A stretch of DNA of 54,730 bases from JADKBO01 sp037968395. GTDB taxonomy: Bacteria; Bacteroidota; Bacteroidia; Chitinophagales; Saprospiraceae. Both the position numbers and the translations under genes were made by a program. The DNA lies in NCBI GenBank assembly GCA_037968395.1, contig JBBKVK010000218.1, positions 1 through 54,730 of the forward strand, written 5' to 3'. The notes beneath the pieces are model-generated. The model was not told where the DNA came from. It worked only from the letters and a program-made list of their open reading frames with translations, and searched no databases. Shown here piece after piece: positions 36,073 through 44,774 of the stretch (position 1 is the first letter of the stretch; every line of letters starts with the position of its first letter).

Positions 36073-37080
36073 ATGACAAAAATAGCTAACATCGATTTAG
36101 GAGATTTTCCATTGTTACTAGCACCAATGGAGGATGTTAGTGATCCCCCTTTTAGAGCCGTTTGCAAGGAGCAAGGATGTGACATGATGTACACAGAATT
36201 TATCTCTGTAGAAGGCCTAATAAGAGATGCTGATAAAAGTGTCCAGAAATTAGACATCTATGACTACGAAAGACCCATTGGGATTCAAATCTTTGGAGCA
36301 GAATTAGATTCAATGAAACAAGCGGCTGAGATAGTAGAAGAAGCAAAGCCTGAAGTCTTGGATATTAACTTTGGCTGTCCTGTTAAAAAAGTGGTTTGCA
36401 AAATGGCAGGAGCGGGAATACTTCAAGACATACCAAAAATGGTCGAATTGACAAAAGCCATTGTAAACAGTACTTCGCTCCCAGTAACTGTCAAGACAAG
36501 ACTTGGTTGGGATGATAATACTAAATATATTGTCGAAGTCGCAGAAAGATTGCAAGATGTAGGGATTAAGGCTATCAGCATCCATGGCCGAACAAGAAAG
36601 CAAATGTATAAGGGAGAAGCAGATTGGTCTCTAATTGGAGATGTAAAGTCTAACCCACGATTAACTATTCCTGTATTTGGTAATGGTGATATAGACTCTC
36701 CTCAAAAAGCTGTAGAGTATAAAAATAGATATGGTGTCGATGGTATCATGATAGGCAGAGCTTGTATTGGTTATCCATGGATTTTTAGTGAAATAAAACA
36801 TTATATCGCAACTGGAGAAATACTGCCTCCTCCTCAAATCGAAGAAAGAGTAAGGGTTGCTAAAAAACATTTTACCAAAAGCCTAGAATGGAAAGGAGAT
36901 GTGCTTGGCGTTTTGGAAATGAGAAGACACTATACCAACTATTTTAAAGGGTATCCTAACATTAAGCCATATAGATCAAAACTTGTATTAGAAAGCGATC
37001 CTATGGCAATTTATGACATGCTAGACGATATAGCTAACACTTTTAAAGATTACGATATCTTTGAATCAGTTGGGGCTTAA
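36073..37080 (+). CDS. dusB: tRNA-dihydrouridine synthase
   Basis: This flavoenzyme reduces uridines in tRNA to dihydrouridine. Starting at 36073 gives 335 residues, beginning LGDFPLLLAPMEDVSDPPFRAV. It shows the family motifs MYTEFISVEGL, IQIFGAE, EVLDINFGCPVKKV near 95 (catalytic Cys), TVKTRLGW and ISIHGRTRKQMYKGEADW. GNGDIDSPQKA and GVDGIMIGRACIGYPWIF lie in the C-terminal half. The upstream ATG at 35995 would add 26 residues read through the terminator of the previous gene and a -7 box, so it is rejected. DusB versus another Dus class cannot be proven without a tree. Confidence 0.92.
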   Translation: MTKIANIDLGDFPLLLAPMEDVSDPPFRAVCKEQGCDMMYTEFISVEGLIRDADKSVQKLDIYDYERPIGIQIFGAELDSMKQAAEIVEEAKPEVLDINFGCPVKKVVCKMAGAGILQDIPKMVELTKAIVNSTSLPVTVKTRLGWDDNTKYIVEVAERLQDVGIKAISIHGRTRKQMYKGEADWSLIGDVKSNPRLTIPVFGNGDIDSPQKAVEYKNRYGVDGIMIGRACIGYPWIFSEIKHYIATGEILPPPQIEERVRVAKKHFTKSLEWKGDVLGVLEMRRHYTNYFKGYPNIKPYRSKLVLESDPMAIYDMLDDIANTFKDYDIFESVGA

Positions 37081-37137
37081 ACTAGAATGATAATATTATG
37101 TTAACTTTGATATTACTTTTAGTTAATTATTAAAACT

Positions 37138-37145
37138 TAGCTTTG
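37138..37145 (+). promoter_or_regulatory. -7 element of the two-component operon
   Basis: TAGCTTTG matches TAnnTTTG, 39 bases ahead of the response regulator ATG. A partly T-rich -33 region lies about 17 bases upstream. Confidence 0.5.
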
Positions 37146-37184
37146 ATTTTATGATTATACTGAGATAATTTTAAGCAAAATAAT

Positions 37185-37871
37185 ATGCAAGAGGCCAAAG
37201 TATTAATAGTAGATGATGAAGAAGATATCATTGAATTTCTGAGATACAACCTAGAGAAGGAGGGATTTAAGGTCTTTACAGCTTTAGATGGTAAGGAGGC
37301 TATCGAAATAGCACATAAAGAAGAGCCTCATTTAATCATATTAGATATTATGATGCCAGAAATGGATGGTATTGAGGTATGCGAAAAATTAAGGAGTAAT
37401 GAAGACTTTAAAGATACACTAATAACTTTTTTAACCGCAAGAGGAGAAGCATATACCCAAATTTCTGCCTTAGAAAGTGGTGGGGATGACTTTATTAGTA
37501 AACCTATCAAACCAAAAGTACTAGCAGCAAGAGTAAAAGCCATATTGAGAAGACATCCCGCTTTTAGCGGTGATCAAGCACATTCTAATATTAAAGAGTT
37601 TGGGGATATATCGATAGACTATGAAAAGTTTATTGTCATTACAAAAAGTGGTGATATTTCTCTTGCAAAAAAGGAGTTCGAACTGTTGACACTATTAGCA
37701 TCAAAACCTGGTAAAGTGTTTAAACGAGAAAAAATCATGAAAAAAGTTTGGGGTCATTCTGTTATAGTTGGAGATCGAACTATAGATGTCCATATTCGTA
37801 AGCTTAGAGAAAAACTTGGTGACAAATATATCTCCACAATGAAAGGCGTTGGATACAAATTTGAGTACTAA
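37185..37871 (+). CDS. OmpR/PhoB-type response regulator
   Basis: This is a DNA-binding response regulator of 228 residues. The receiver domain has the acidic pair DDEED at 10-14, the phospho-acceptor D54 in LILDIMMPEMDG, the conserved Thr/Ser in ITFLTARG near 87 and the Lys in FISKPIKP near 106. A winged-helix OmpR/PhoB domain fills the second half, with LAKKEFELLTLLASKPGKVFKREKIMKKVWG near 165 and RTIDVHIRKLREKLGDKYISTMKGVGYKFEY at the end. It forms a pair with the histidine kinase 14 bases downstream. The target genes cannot be told. Confidence 0.95.
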   Translation: MQEAKVLIVDDEEDIIEFLRYNLEKEGFKVFTALDGKEAIEIAHKEEPHLIILDIMMPEMDGIEVCEKLRSNEDFKDTLITFLTARGEAYTQISALESGGDDFISKPIKPKVLAARVKAILRRHPAFSGDQAHSNIKEFGDISIDYEKFIVITKSGDISLAKKEFELLTLLASKPGKVFKREKIMKKVWGHSVIVGDRTIDVHIRKLREKLGDKYISTMKGVGYKFEY

Positions 37872-37885
37872 CTAAATTAGAATAA

Positions 37886-38935
37886 TTGTTTAAGAATTTC
37901 CCTATAAGCAAACTCACATTTGCTATCACAAGTTTGATCACATTGTCTAATGTATTAATCTTCGTGTTTTATATACTGCTAGATAGTTATACCAGCATCA
38001 AGTATTTAGAATACATCCTACCCTTAATCGCAATTATTATTAATTTCTTCTTTATTAGAAGTGTTTTAGTGTCCACGGTTTTTAGAAAGATTAAAGTGAT
38101 TTATAAAATCATTACAGAAAACAAGCTTACACAATTAGAAAAAGTCAATTTAGACATGAATAATAGGTCATTAGACCAAGTAAGAGCAGACGTAGAAAAG
38201 TGGACAAAATCGACACAAGATGAAATTAGTAATTTAAAAAGTCTTGAAAAATATAGAAAAGATTTTGTAGGTAATATCTCCCATGAATTAAAAACCCCAT
38301 TATTTAGTATCCAAGGCTACCTCCATACCCTATTAGACGGTGGTATTTATGATACTAATATTAACATCAAATATTTAGAAAGAGCAGCAATTAACGTAGA
38401 TAGATTGCAAAACATAGTCGACGACCTAGAGATAATTAATAAATTAGAATCTGAAAAAGGGCAATTAGAAAAATCTGACTTTGAAATTAAAACATTGATA
38501 GATGAAATCTTACAGGATCTAAATGTAATGGCTAAGGATAAAAAAATAAAACTTTCATTTAAGAGTGATACCCTACTTGGTGCTAAGGTCAACGCCAATA
38601 GGGAAGCGATAAGGCAGGTTTTAAATAATTTGTTGGTAAACTCTATAAAGTATGGTAATAAAGGTGGAAATACCAGGGTTGGTTTTTACAATGCAGAAAA
38701 ACAAATACTAATAGAAGTAAGCGATGATGGATATGGTATTGAAGAGAAACACCACAAACATCTATTTGATAGGTTTTACAGAGTTGACAATAGTAGAGCT
38801 CGTAAGGTAGGAGGCTCTGGATTGGGGCTCTCAATTGTCAAACACATTCTTGAGGCTCATAAACAAACAATTAGCGTAAGAAGTACTCCAGGTCTTGGAA
38901 GTACTTTCGGATTTACACTTAAAAGAGTGAATTAA
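37886..38935 (+). CDS. Sensor histidine kinase, PhoR-like
   Basis: The 349-residue kinase starts at a TTG 14 bases after the response regulator stop. Two hydrophobic segments (about 10-32 and 43-65) form a short membrane hairpin with almost no periplasmic loop, so it probably senses a membrane or cytoplasmic cue. A linker with a coiled-coil (about 85-120) leads to the H-box FVGNISHELKTPL with phospho-acceptor H133. The ATPase part has the N-box NNLLVNSIKYGNKGG, the G1 DDGYGIEEKHH and the G2 GGSGLGLSIVKHILEAH. PAS and HAMP domains are absent or minimal, unlike classic PhoR. Confidence 0.93.
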   Translation: MFKNFPISKLTFAITSLITLSNVLIFVFYILLDSYTSIKYLEYILPLIAIIINFFFIRSVLVSTVFRKIKVIYKIITENKLTQLEKVNLDMNNRSLDQVRADVEKWTKSTQDEISNLKSLEKYRKDFVGNISHELKTPLFSIQGYLHTLLDGGIYDTNINIKYLERAAINVDRLQNIVDDLEIINKLESEKGQLEKSDFEIKTLIDEILQDLNVMAKDKKIKLSFKSDTLLGAKVNANREAIRQVLNNLLVNSIKYGNKGGNTRVGFYNAEKQILIEVSDDGYGIEEKHHKHLFDRFYRVDNSRARKVGGSGLGLSIVKHILEAHKQTISVRSTPGLGSTFGFTLKRVN

Positions 38936-38993
38936 TCTAATTACCTTTGCTCCTGATTTAAAAGTAAAATTACTCCAAAGTTAACAAGCTTTA

Positions 38994-39001
38994 TACTTTC
39001 G
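38994..39001 (+). promoter_or_regulatory. -7-like element four bases from the transporter start
   Basis: TACTTTCG is a one-base variant of TAnnTTTG, and the ATG at 39006 follows after CATA. A second candidate, TACCTTTG at 38942-38949, would give an mRNA leader of about 50 bases. Either could be used. Confidence 0.45.
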
Positions 39002-39005
39002 CATA

Positions 39006-40634
39006 ATGAATCAACTATTATCTGACAATCCACTTTTATTACTATTCGTAGTTGCTGCGATAGGCTATTTGGTTGGTAAACTCAGAATTAAAGGAGCGAG
39101 TTTAGGAGTTTCAGCAGTTTTATTTGTAGGGTTAGCTTTTGGCAGTATAAATCCTAAATTTAATGTGCCAGATATCGTTTTTCAACTTGGGTTAATTTTC
39201 TTTGTATATTCAATCGGGTTAAGTTCTGGCCCAGCATTTTTTGCATCGTTTAAGAAAAATGGATGGAGAGACATCATTTACGTACTCACAATGCTGTCAT
39301 GTACCTTAATAGTTGCCATTGCTGCTCATTTTATTTTTGGGTTTAGTAATGCCACAACCGCTGGTCTTTATACTGGAAGTAGCACGAATACCACGGCCTT
39401 AGCAGCAATAATAGATTTAATGGGAAATCTAAAGACTGATGATATATCTGCTAAGACCCAACAGTTAGTAGCAGGTTATACCTATTCCTACCCTATTGGT
39501 GTTATTGGTGTAATGGCTGTATTAAAAATCATGGAAAAGGTTTTTAAAATCGATTATCAAAAAGAAAAAGAGCAATTAAGAAAAGACTACCCTATTGATG
39601 AAAAACTAACATCAAAAACCATACTGATTAAAAATGCCCAATATGACGGATTCAAACTAAGAGATTTTAATAAAGATCATGAAAGAAATGTTTTATTTGG
39701 TAGAATTAATAAAAGTGACGGTGTATCGCTAACTAACCCTGATACTATAATTAATGTTGGCGACCACATAATGATTATTGGGTCTGAAATTGACTTACAT
39801 TCTATAATAGAACTCTTAGGAGTAGAGTCAGATGACACTTTTCACCACGATAGAAAATATTATGATATTAGAAGGATTTTTGTCTCAAATCAAGATGTTG
39901 TGGGGAGAACTCTTTCAAGTTTAAATCTTAATGAAAAATATGATGCCATAATTACTAGAATCAGAAGAGGTGACATCGACTTTTTAGCTAAAGGAGATAC
40001 TGTTCTAGAGCTTGGCGATAGGATCAGATTTATTGCTAGAAGAGGCGATTTGGATAGCCTTTCGAAGTTCTTTGGAGATTCCTATTTCGAAAGTAGCAGA
40101 GTTAATTTATTCTCATTTGGTTTAGGCATTGCCATGGGTTTACTACTAGGATTAATAGAATTCCATTTACCCGGTGGTATATCTTTCAAACTTGGTTATG
40201 CTGGCGGGCCATTAATTATGGGTATTATCTTTGGATCATTAAGAAGAACTGGACCTATTGTTTGGACCTTGCCTTATGGAGCCAATGTAACGCTGCAGCA
40301 AGTCGGATTAATAATGCTGCTTGCTGTAATTGGCTTAAGATCTGGTAATAGTTTCTTACAGACACTAGGTCAAATTGAGGGTCTTAAAATATTTGCAGGA
40401 GGAATTTTTGTTACAATGATCTCATCAATTGTAAGTATTATAATAGGGTTTAAAATATTCAAAATACCGTATTCTTTGCTTTTAGGTTTTATGAGTAACC
40501 AACCTGCAATACTCGATTATAGTCAAGATCTCTCTGGTAATAAAATACCTATGATTGGCTATACTGTTATGTTTCCTATAGCTTTGATCATGAAAATTCT
40601 GTACGCTCAGATTCTTTACTTGATCCTATCCTAA
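39006..40634 (+). CDS. AspT/YidE-like transporter with two TrkA-C domains
   Basis: This 542-residue membrane protein belongs to the aspartate:alanine exchanger (AspT/YidE/YbjL) family. N-terminal helices begin LLLLFVVAAIGYLVGKLRIKGASLGVSAVLFVGLAFG and include LGLIFFVYSIGLSSGPAFF. The middle has two TrkA-C (RCK_C) domains, about residues 205-275 (YDGFKLRDF, NVGDHIMIIGS) and 283-365 (RRIFVSNQDVVGRTLSSLNL). A second, homologous transmembrane block follows from about 370 (FSFGLGIAMGLLLGLIEFHLPGGIS). The internal duplication is the family's hallmark. Substrates are likely small dicarboxylates or amino acids and cannot be told from sequence. It is probably an independent transcript. Confidence 0.9.
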   Translation: MNQLLSDNPLLLLFVVAAIGYLVGKLRIKGASLGVSAVLFVGLAFGSINPKFNVPDIVFQLGLIFFVYSIGLSSGPAFFASFKKNGWRDIIYVLTMLSCTLIVAIAAHFIFGFSNATTAGLYTGSSTNTTALAAIIDLMGNLKTDDISAKTQQLVAGYTYSYPIGVIGVMAVLKIMEKVFKIDYQKEKEQLRKDYPIDEKLTSKTILIKNAQYDGFKLRDFNKDHERNVLFGRINKSDGVSLTNPDTIINVGDHIMIIGSEIDLHSIIELLGVESDDTFHHDRKYYDIRRIFVSNQDVVGRTLSSLNLNEKYDAIITRIRRGDIDFLAKGDTVLELGDRIRFIARRGDLDSLSKFFGDSYFESSRVNLFSFGLGIAMGLLLGLIEFHLPGGISFKLGYAGGPLIMGIIFGSLRRTGPIVWTLPYGANVTLQQVGLIMLLAVIGLRSGNSFLQTLGQIEGLKIFAGGIFVTMISSIVSIIIGFKIFKIPYSLLLGFMSNQPAILDYSQDLSGNKIPMIGYTVMFPIALIMKILYAQILYLILS

Positions 40635-40742
40635 TACTCTATTTACTTGAAATTACTAGCTTTTTATTAGTAGAAAACCCTAGGATTGATACATATTAAG
40701 TATTTATTTAATATATAATATACACTCTTTCAATATTATTTA

Positions 40743-40750
40743 TATATTTG
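40743..40750 (+). promoter_or_regulatory. -7 element of the TPR-PD40-SPOR gene
   Basis: TATATTTG matches TAnnTTTG. It is followed by CATA and then ATGTAA at 40755-40760, a start codon directly followed by a stop, before the true start at 40781. Confidence 0.55.
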
Positions 40751-40780
40751 CATAATGTAATATGTATTAAATTAGGTAAT

Positions 40781-43156
40781 ATGGTCAATAAAATAACAAT
40801 TCTTGTATTTGCTTTTGCTTTTTGCTATCAATCAGGGTTTGCTCAGTTGAATAAAAGCATAGGTGACATTCAATTTGAATCGGGCAACTATCATGAGGCA
40901 CTACAAGAGTATCTTAAAGAAAGTAATGGTAAGGACTATTCTTTAAATACCACAATCCAAATAGCAAGATGCTTTGATGCTATAGGCATTCCAACCAAAG
41001 CACACAAATGGTATGAAATTGCAATCAATCAAGATCCCACTAATTTCAATTATGCGATTGAGGTAGGAAAAAACCAAATGAAGGTTGGAAAGTATGTTGA
41101 GGCTAAAATTTCCTTTTTAAATTATGCTCAAATTGACAAGCAATTATCTAATCATTATGTTTCAGTAATCGATAATATCGCAAATATCATTAATAATGAA
41201 GGTACACAATTAGAATCGTTTGCTGTTGTGAACTCTGCAAGTAATGATTTTGCATCATTTTTTTACAATGGGCAATTATACTACAATACAGACATTAAAA
41301 ATATTAATTTAGATTCTGACGCCAAAAAAACAATTCTAAAAACTGAAAGCTCGGTTACTTGTGATCTTAACAATAATGCACTAACAAAAGGTATATTTAC
41401 TAAATCTAACATTGCACCTATTACAATAAGTAAGAACAATACAGTTGCTTACAGCTCTAATAACGCTAAAAATCAATTATTTTTAGCTAGGAGGATGAAC
41501 AATACTCTATATGTAGGGATGTTTGATAAACATAAAATAATAAACGCTAAACCATTTCCTTTCAATAAGTTAAACACATCTATAACCGATCCATACTTGA
41601 ATGACAATGGAACTGTATTATATTTTTCTTCAGATATGATTGGAGGTTATGGAGGATATGATTTATACTATTCACAATTGGAAAATGGGTCTTGGACAAA
41701 GCCTGTCAACCTAGGTGAAGATATAAATACCGTAGGAAATGAAATTTCCCCAAATGTAGATCTAAAAAACAACTTATACTTTGCATCAGATTATCATCCA
41801 GGTATTGGGGGCTATGACATCTTTAAGGCTCAATGGGTATTTGGTGGATGGATGAATGTAGTTAATATGGGTTTAGGGGTTAATAGCAGTTCGGACGATT
41901 ACTATCCTTCTGTTGACAACGATTCTAATGAAATATATTTTACATCCAATAGGAGCATAACCAAAAGTGGAGAAGATATATACAAAGCTAACCTTCCAGT
42001 TAGAGACATTGTAATTTCCTTTGATGGAAAACCTAACCTCGTAAGCAATAATGAAATAAATTCTAAAGTAAAAATAATAGAATCAGTCGAAAATACATCT
42101 GTTCTTATAGAAGAAAGTGAAGATGAGATTACCTTCCAAAAGGTAAGGACAACTGAGTTAAGTGCAAATTCCACAATATCAGATGCTTCAATAGCTCAAG
42201 TAAATCAACAAATAGCTAGTATAGTCTTAGAAAAAGAAACAATCCCAGAAGCAATCTATATTGGTGAATATCAACGAAGAGCTCAAAATGATGTCGCAGT
42301 TATAATACCTAGTCATTATTATACACCACTAGAAACGAGAAAAAACATCGGAATTAATATGATTGAAACAACAGTCATGTCTCATGTTCCTGATAACGAT
42401 ATAGTTGATTTAGTACCACCACCAGCATTTAAAATTCCTAACTTTGGCAATACTAATTCAATGGCGACTTCAACCGCCCATGCAGTTAATTATAGCGGTG
42501 CAAGACTAGTATCTATAGGTGAAGTGATTAAACAAAATATTTCTTCCGTTTATTTTGTTCAGTTAGCTGCATTTTATTCAAGTGGTGGAGAAATGTCAAA
42601 ATTTGAAAAACTGGCAGTATTAGGTAATATCTATAAAGTATTTGCGGGTACTGCTGTAAAAGTAAGACTAGGGTACTATAATGATCATAACGATGCATCA
42701 GAGGTCTTAAGTAGGGTAAAAGGCATGGGTTATAATGACGCATTTTTAGTGAATTCAGATCTAAATACTGCAAATATGGAACTTATATACTCAAATCATT
42801 CATTAGGTAAAAATTCAAATAGGACAACAACTACATCTGAGAATAATGATAACTCGTCAGAAGAAAGCAGCAATAATTTCTCTTATACTAAACCAATAGA
42901 AATTGGAACTGCTCAACAATATAAGGTTAGATTAGCTTCATATGAAGACCCAATTTGGTTTGAATCATCAAAAATTAAGGACTTAGGGCAATTAGAACAA
43001 TGGAGCAAAGGATCATGGACTATTTTCATATTGAGTGGGTACAAATCATATGAAGAAGCTGAAATGGCAAGAATTAAAGCTGTAAACAGAGGATATGCAG
43101 ATGCTGAAGTTGTGATAGACAATCAAGGTATAATCGAAAGACTAAAGAAAAACTAA
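40781..43156 (+). CDS. Secreted TPR-PD40-SPOR protein
   Basis: Starting from the ATG at 40781 gives 791 residues with a signal peptide (KITILVFAFAFCYQSGFAQ). The TTG at 40748 used by a naive call lies inside the -7 box. Domain order is TPR-like repeats (about 25-130, with FESGNYHEALQEYLKES and DPTNFNYAIEVGKNQMKVGKY), PD40 beta-propeller motifs (about 275-405, with YFSSDMIGGYGGYDLYYSQ and YFASDYHPGIGGYDIFKAQ), a Ser/Thr/Asn-rich linker, then two SPOR-like domains near 595-660 and 715-785 (VYFVQLAAFYS and QYKVRLASYED). It resembles type-IX-secretion/gliding PorE- or PorW-like proteins but lacks an OmpA domain. SPOR domains bind amidase-denuded peptidoglycan. Confidence 0.8.
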   Translation: MVNKITILVFAFAFCYQSGFAQLNKSIGDIQFESGNYHEALQEYLKESNGKDYSLNTTIQIARCFDAIGIPTKAHKWYEIAINQDPTNFNYAIEVGKNQMKVGKYVEAKISFLNYAQIDKQLSNHYVSVIDNIANIINNEGTQLESFAVVNSASNDFASFFYNGQLYYNTDIKNINLDSDAKKTILKTESSVTCDLNNNALTKGIFTKSNIAPITISKNNTVAYSSNNAKNQLFLARRMNNTLYVGMFDKHKIINAKPFPFNKLNTSITDPYLNDNGTVLYFSSDMIGGYGGYDLYYSQLENGSWTKPVNLGEDINTVGNEISPNVDLKNNLYFASDYHPGIGGYDIFKAQWVFGGWMNVVNMGLGVNSSSDDYYPSVDNDSNEIYFTSNRSITKSGEDIYKANLPVRDIVISFDGKPNLVSNNEINSKVKIIESVENTSVLIEESEDEITFQKVRTTELSANSTISDASIAQVNQQIASIVLEKETIPEAIYIGEYQRRAQNDVAVIIPSHYYTPLETRKNIGINMIETTVMSHVPDNDIVDLVPPPAFKIPNFGNTNSMATSTAHAVNYSGARLVSIGEVIKQNISSVYFVQLAAFYSSGGEMSKFEKLAVLGNIYKVFAGTAVKVRLGYYNDHNDASEVLSRVKGMGYNDAFLVNSDLNTANMELIYSNHSLGKNSNRTTTTSENNDNSSEESSNNFSYTKPIEIGTAQQYKVRLASYEDPIWFESSKIKDLGQLEQWSKGSWTIFILSGYKSYEEAEMARIKAVNRGYADAEVVIDNQGIIERLKKN

Positions 43157-43171
43157 AGATATAAACAAGGA

Positions 43172-43268
43172 CTATTTTATTCAATATTTGTGGGACCGGC
43201 GCATAAAGATGTGCTGGTTTCATTATTTAAAAGTTCTTAAAGTTCTATTTTACTCAATATTTGTGGGA
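43172..43268 (+). repeat. Two near-identical 24-mers in the SPOR-pyrE spacer
   Basis: CTATTTTATTCAATATTTG and five further bases at 43172-43195 recur at 43245-43268 with a single change, giving a 73-base period. Each copy is followed within 1-3 bases by a different hairpin. It suggests local duplication of a terminator-plus-upstream element. Confidence 0.75.
43195..43218 (+). terminator. First hairpin in the spacer
   Basis: ACCGGCGCAT (43195-43204) and ATGTGCTGGT (43209-43218) form a 10-bp stem (with two G-T pairs) and a 4-base loop. A T-rich stretch follows (TTCATTATTT), a plausible terminator of the SPOR gene. Confidence 0.55.
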
Positions 43269-43296
43269 TATAAGCAGCAGCTTTTATCCCATTTTT
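43265..43296 (+). terminator. Second hairpin with T tract, terminator
   Basis: GGGATA (43265-43270) pairs with TATCCC (43285-43290) and AAGC (43272-43275) with GCTT (43280-43283). ATTTTTATTTT follows immediately. It lies at the end of both the SPOR gene and, in reverse, of pyrE. Confidence 0.75.
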
Positions 43297-43304
43297 ATTT
43301 TAGA

Positions 43305-43946
43305 TTATGAATTGAAAACATTGTTGAACCATTCTGTAGGATCAGCATTCCAACTATCAAGTAATGTCTTATCTTCTGGCGATATGTAATTAGTCAGTAG
43401 GGCTTCATCTATAAGAGCTGTATAGTTAGATAACGTTTTAAATCCAAGACTAGCAGCCTTAAAATTATCAATAGCCACTTGAAATTGATAATCAAAAATC
43501 GCTAGAACACCTACAACCTCTATACCAGCATCTTGAAGCACTTGTGCAGCTTGTATACTGCTTCCTCCAGTAGAAATTAAATCCTCAATAACCAGTGCTT
43601 TAGCACCCGAGTTCGCTTCTCCCTCTATTTTGTTTTGCCTGCCATGAGACTTAGCTTCAGATCTTACGTATATAAAAGGCTTTTTCAAATAATCTGCTAG
43701 TAATGCACCATGAGGAATTCCTGCAGTAGCGACTCCAGCAATATAATCATATGAACCAAAATCACCCGCAATACTACCTAAAGCTTTCTTTATTGTAGTT
43801 CTAACCTCAGGATATGACAATGTAATTCTATTATCGCAATAAATAGGTGATCTTATTCCAGAAGCCCACGTAAAAGGGTTTTGTGGGTTGAGTTTAATTG
43901 CTTTTATTTGCAGTAAGTTTCGAGCTATCTCTTTACTAATTGTCAT
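43305..43946 (-). CDS. pyrE: Orotate phosphoribosyltransferase
   Basis: PyrE attaches PRPP to orotate in pyrimidine synthesis. The 213-residue protein has FTWASGIRSPIYCDNRITLSYPEVR near residue 25-50, GVATAGIPHGALLAD at 71-84, the Lys/Arg-rich loop VRSEAKSHGRQNKIEGE near 94, and the PRPP-binding VIEDLISTGGSS at 119-130. Length and motif order are standard. The gene diverges from the Nudix gene, only 34 bases away. It is convergent with the SPOR gene, separated by the hairpin repeats. Confidence 0.95.
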   Translation of the reverse strand: MTISKEIARNLLQIKAIKLNPQNPFTWASGIRSPIYCDNRITLSYPEVRTTIKKALGSIAGDFGSYDYIAGVATAGIPHGALLADYLKKPFIYVRSEAKSHGRQNKIEGEANSGAKALVIEDLISTGGSSIQAAQVLQDAGIEVVGVLAIFDYQFQVAIDNFKAASLGFKTLSNYTALIDEALLTNYISPEDKTLLDSWNADPTEWFNNVFNS

Positions 43947-43977
43947 AGTTTAATTTAATTATTATTAGAACTTGCTG

Positions 43978-43985
43978 CAAATGTA
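43978..43985 (-). promoter_or_regulatory. -7 element of pyrE
   Basis: Minus-strand TACATTTG matches TAnnTTTG. It overlaps the start of the Nudix ORF (ATG at 43981), so expression of the two divergent genes may be linked. Confidence 0.45.
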
Positions 43986-44652
43986 CAAAATATACATAAA
44001 TGAAATTCCAGTGTTGTTAAAAGCAACAGAAAACTTAACAATAGGAGAATTAACAAAAGGCGAGACATATGTCGTCAAATATAACAATAAACCAAAACAG
44101 TTAAAAAATCTTATTGAACAAATAGAAAAAGGAATATTTGCAGAGAATATAATTTTACACAACGAAGATTTTGCTACTTTAAAAGCAGAATTTATTGGCA
44201 ACCTAAGCCTTGTAGAAGCATCAGGAGGACTAATTGAAAATGAATTAGGTGAATTTCTCTTCATTTTTAGAAGAGGACATTGGGATCTACCAAAAGGAAA
44301 AATCGAAAAAACTGAAACTAAGAGAGAAGCAGGGATAAGAGAAGTAATGGAAGAGACAGGGATAAAAAATGTTTCAATAATTGACAAACTGACAGTTACT
44401 TATCATGTGTTTACTACTAAATCAGGAAATCGAGTTCTTAAAAAATCACATTGGTACTTAATGAAAACTGAAAAGCAAAAGTTAAAACCCCAAAAAGAAG
44501 AAGATATTCTTAAAGCTGAATGGCTGACCCTAGAAAAAGCTAGGAATTGCACACCTATGTATGGGAATATTACACAAGTAATTGAGGCGTATAATGCAAA
44601 ACAACTACATTTAAATAACATCGCTCTTACTAAACAGCTAGGAAATGTTTAG
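43981..44652 (+). CDS. Nudix hydrolase
   Basis: Starting at the ATG at 43981 gives 223 residues. A TTG at 43972 would add three. Residues about 1-80 are an N-terminal extension with no motif I recognise. The Nudix box GKIEKTETKREAGIREVMEETGI matches Gx5Ex7REUXEEXGU exactly near residue 105. LPKGKIE precedes it and WHYLMKTEK-like strands follow. A C-terminal TPMYGN segment closes the protein. Bacteroidota proteins of this length with the extra N-terminal domain are usually annotated only as Nudix family, and the substrate is unknown. Confidence 0.88.
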   Translation: MYKIYINEIPVLLKATENLTIGELTKGETYVVKYNNKPKQLKNLIEQIEKGIFAENIILHNEDFATLKAEFIGNLSLVEASGGLIENELGEFLFIFRRGHWDLPKGKIEKTETKREAGIREVMEETGIKNVSIIDKLTVTYHVFTTKSGNRVLKKSHWYLMKTEKQKLKPQKEEDILKAEWLTLEKARNCTPMYGNITQVIEAYNAKQLHLNNIALTKQLGNV

Positions 44653-44774
44653 CTATTTATCCAATCAAGTAACTCATTTAGATTCTATTTATTAGATTTG
44701 TGGAATTTTATTAAACTCTATTAGTGTAAAAAATAAAATTATTGCCAACAATTTAATATTTGTATAAGATATAC

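Noticed and set aside
40748..40780. TTG start for the SPOR protein
   Set aside because: It begins inside the -7 box. The ATG at 40781 gives a clean signal peptide.
43965..44387. 140-codon minus-strand ORF over the Nudix gene
   Set aside because: It lies antisense to an intact Nudix box and has no motif of its own.
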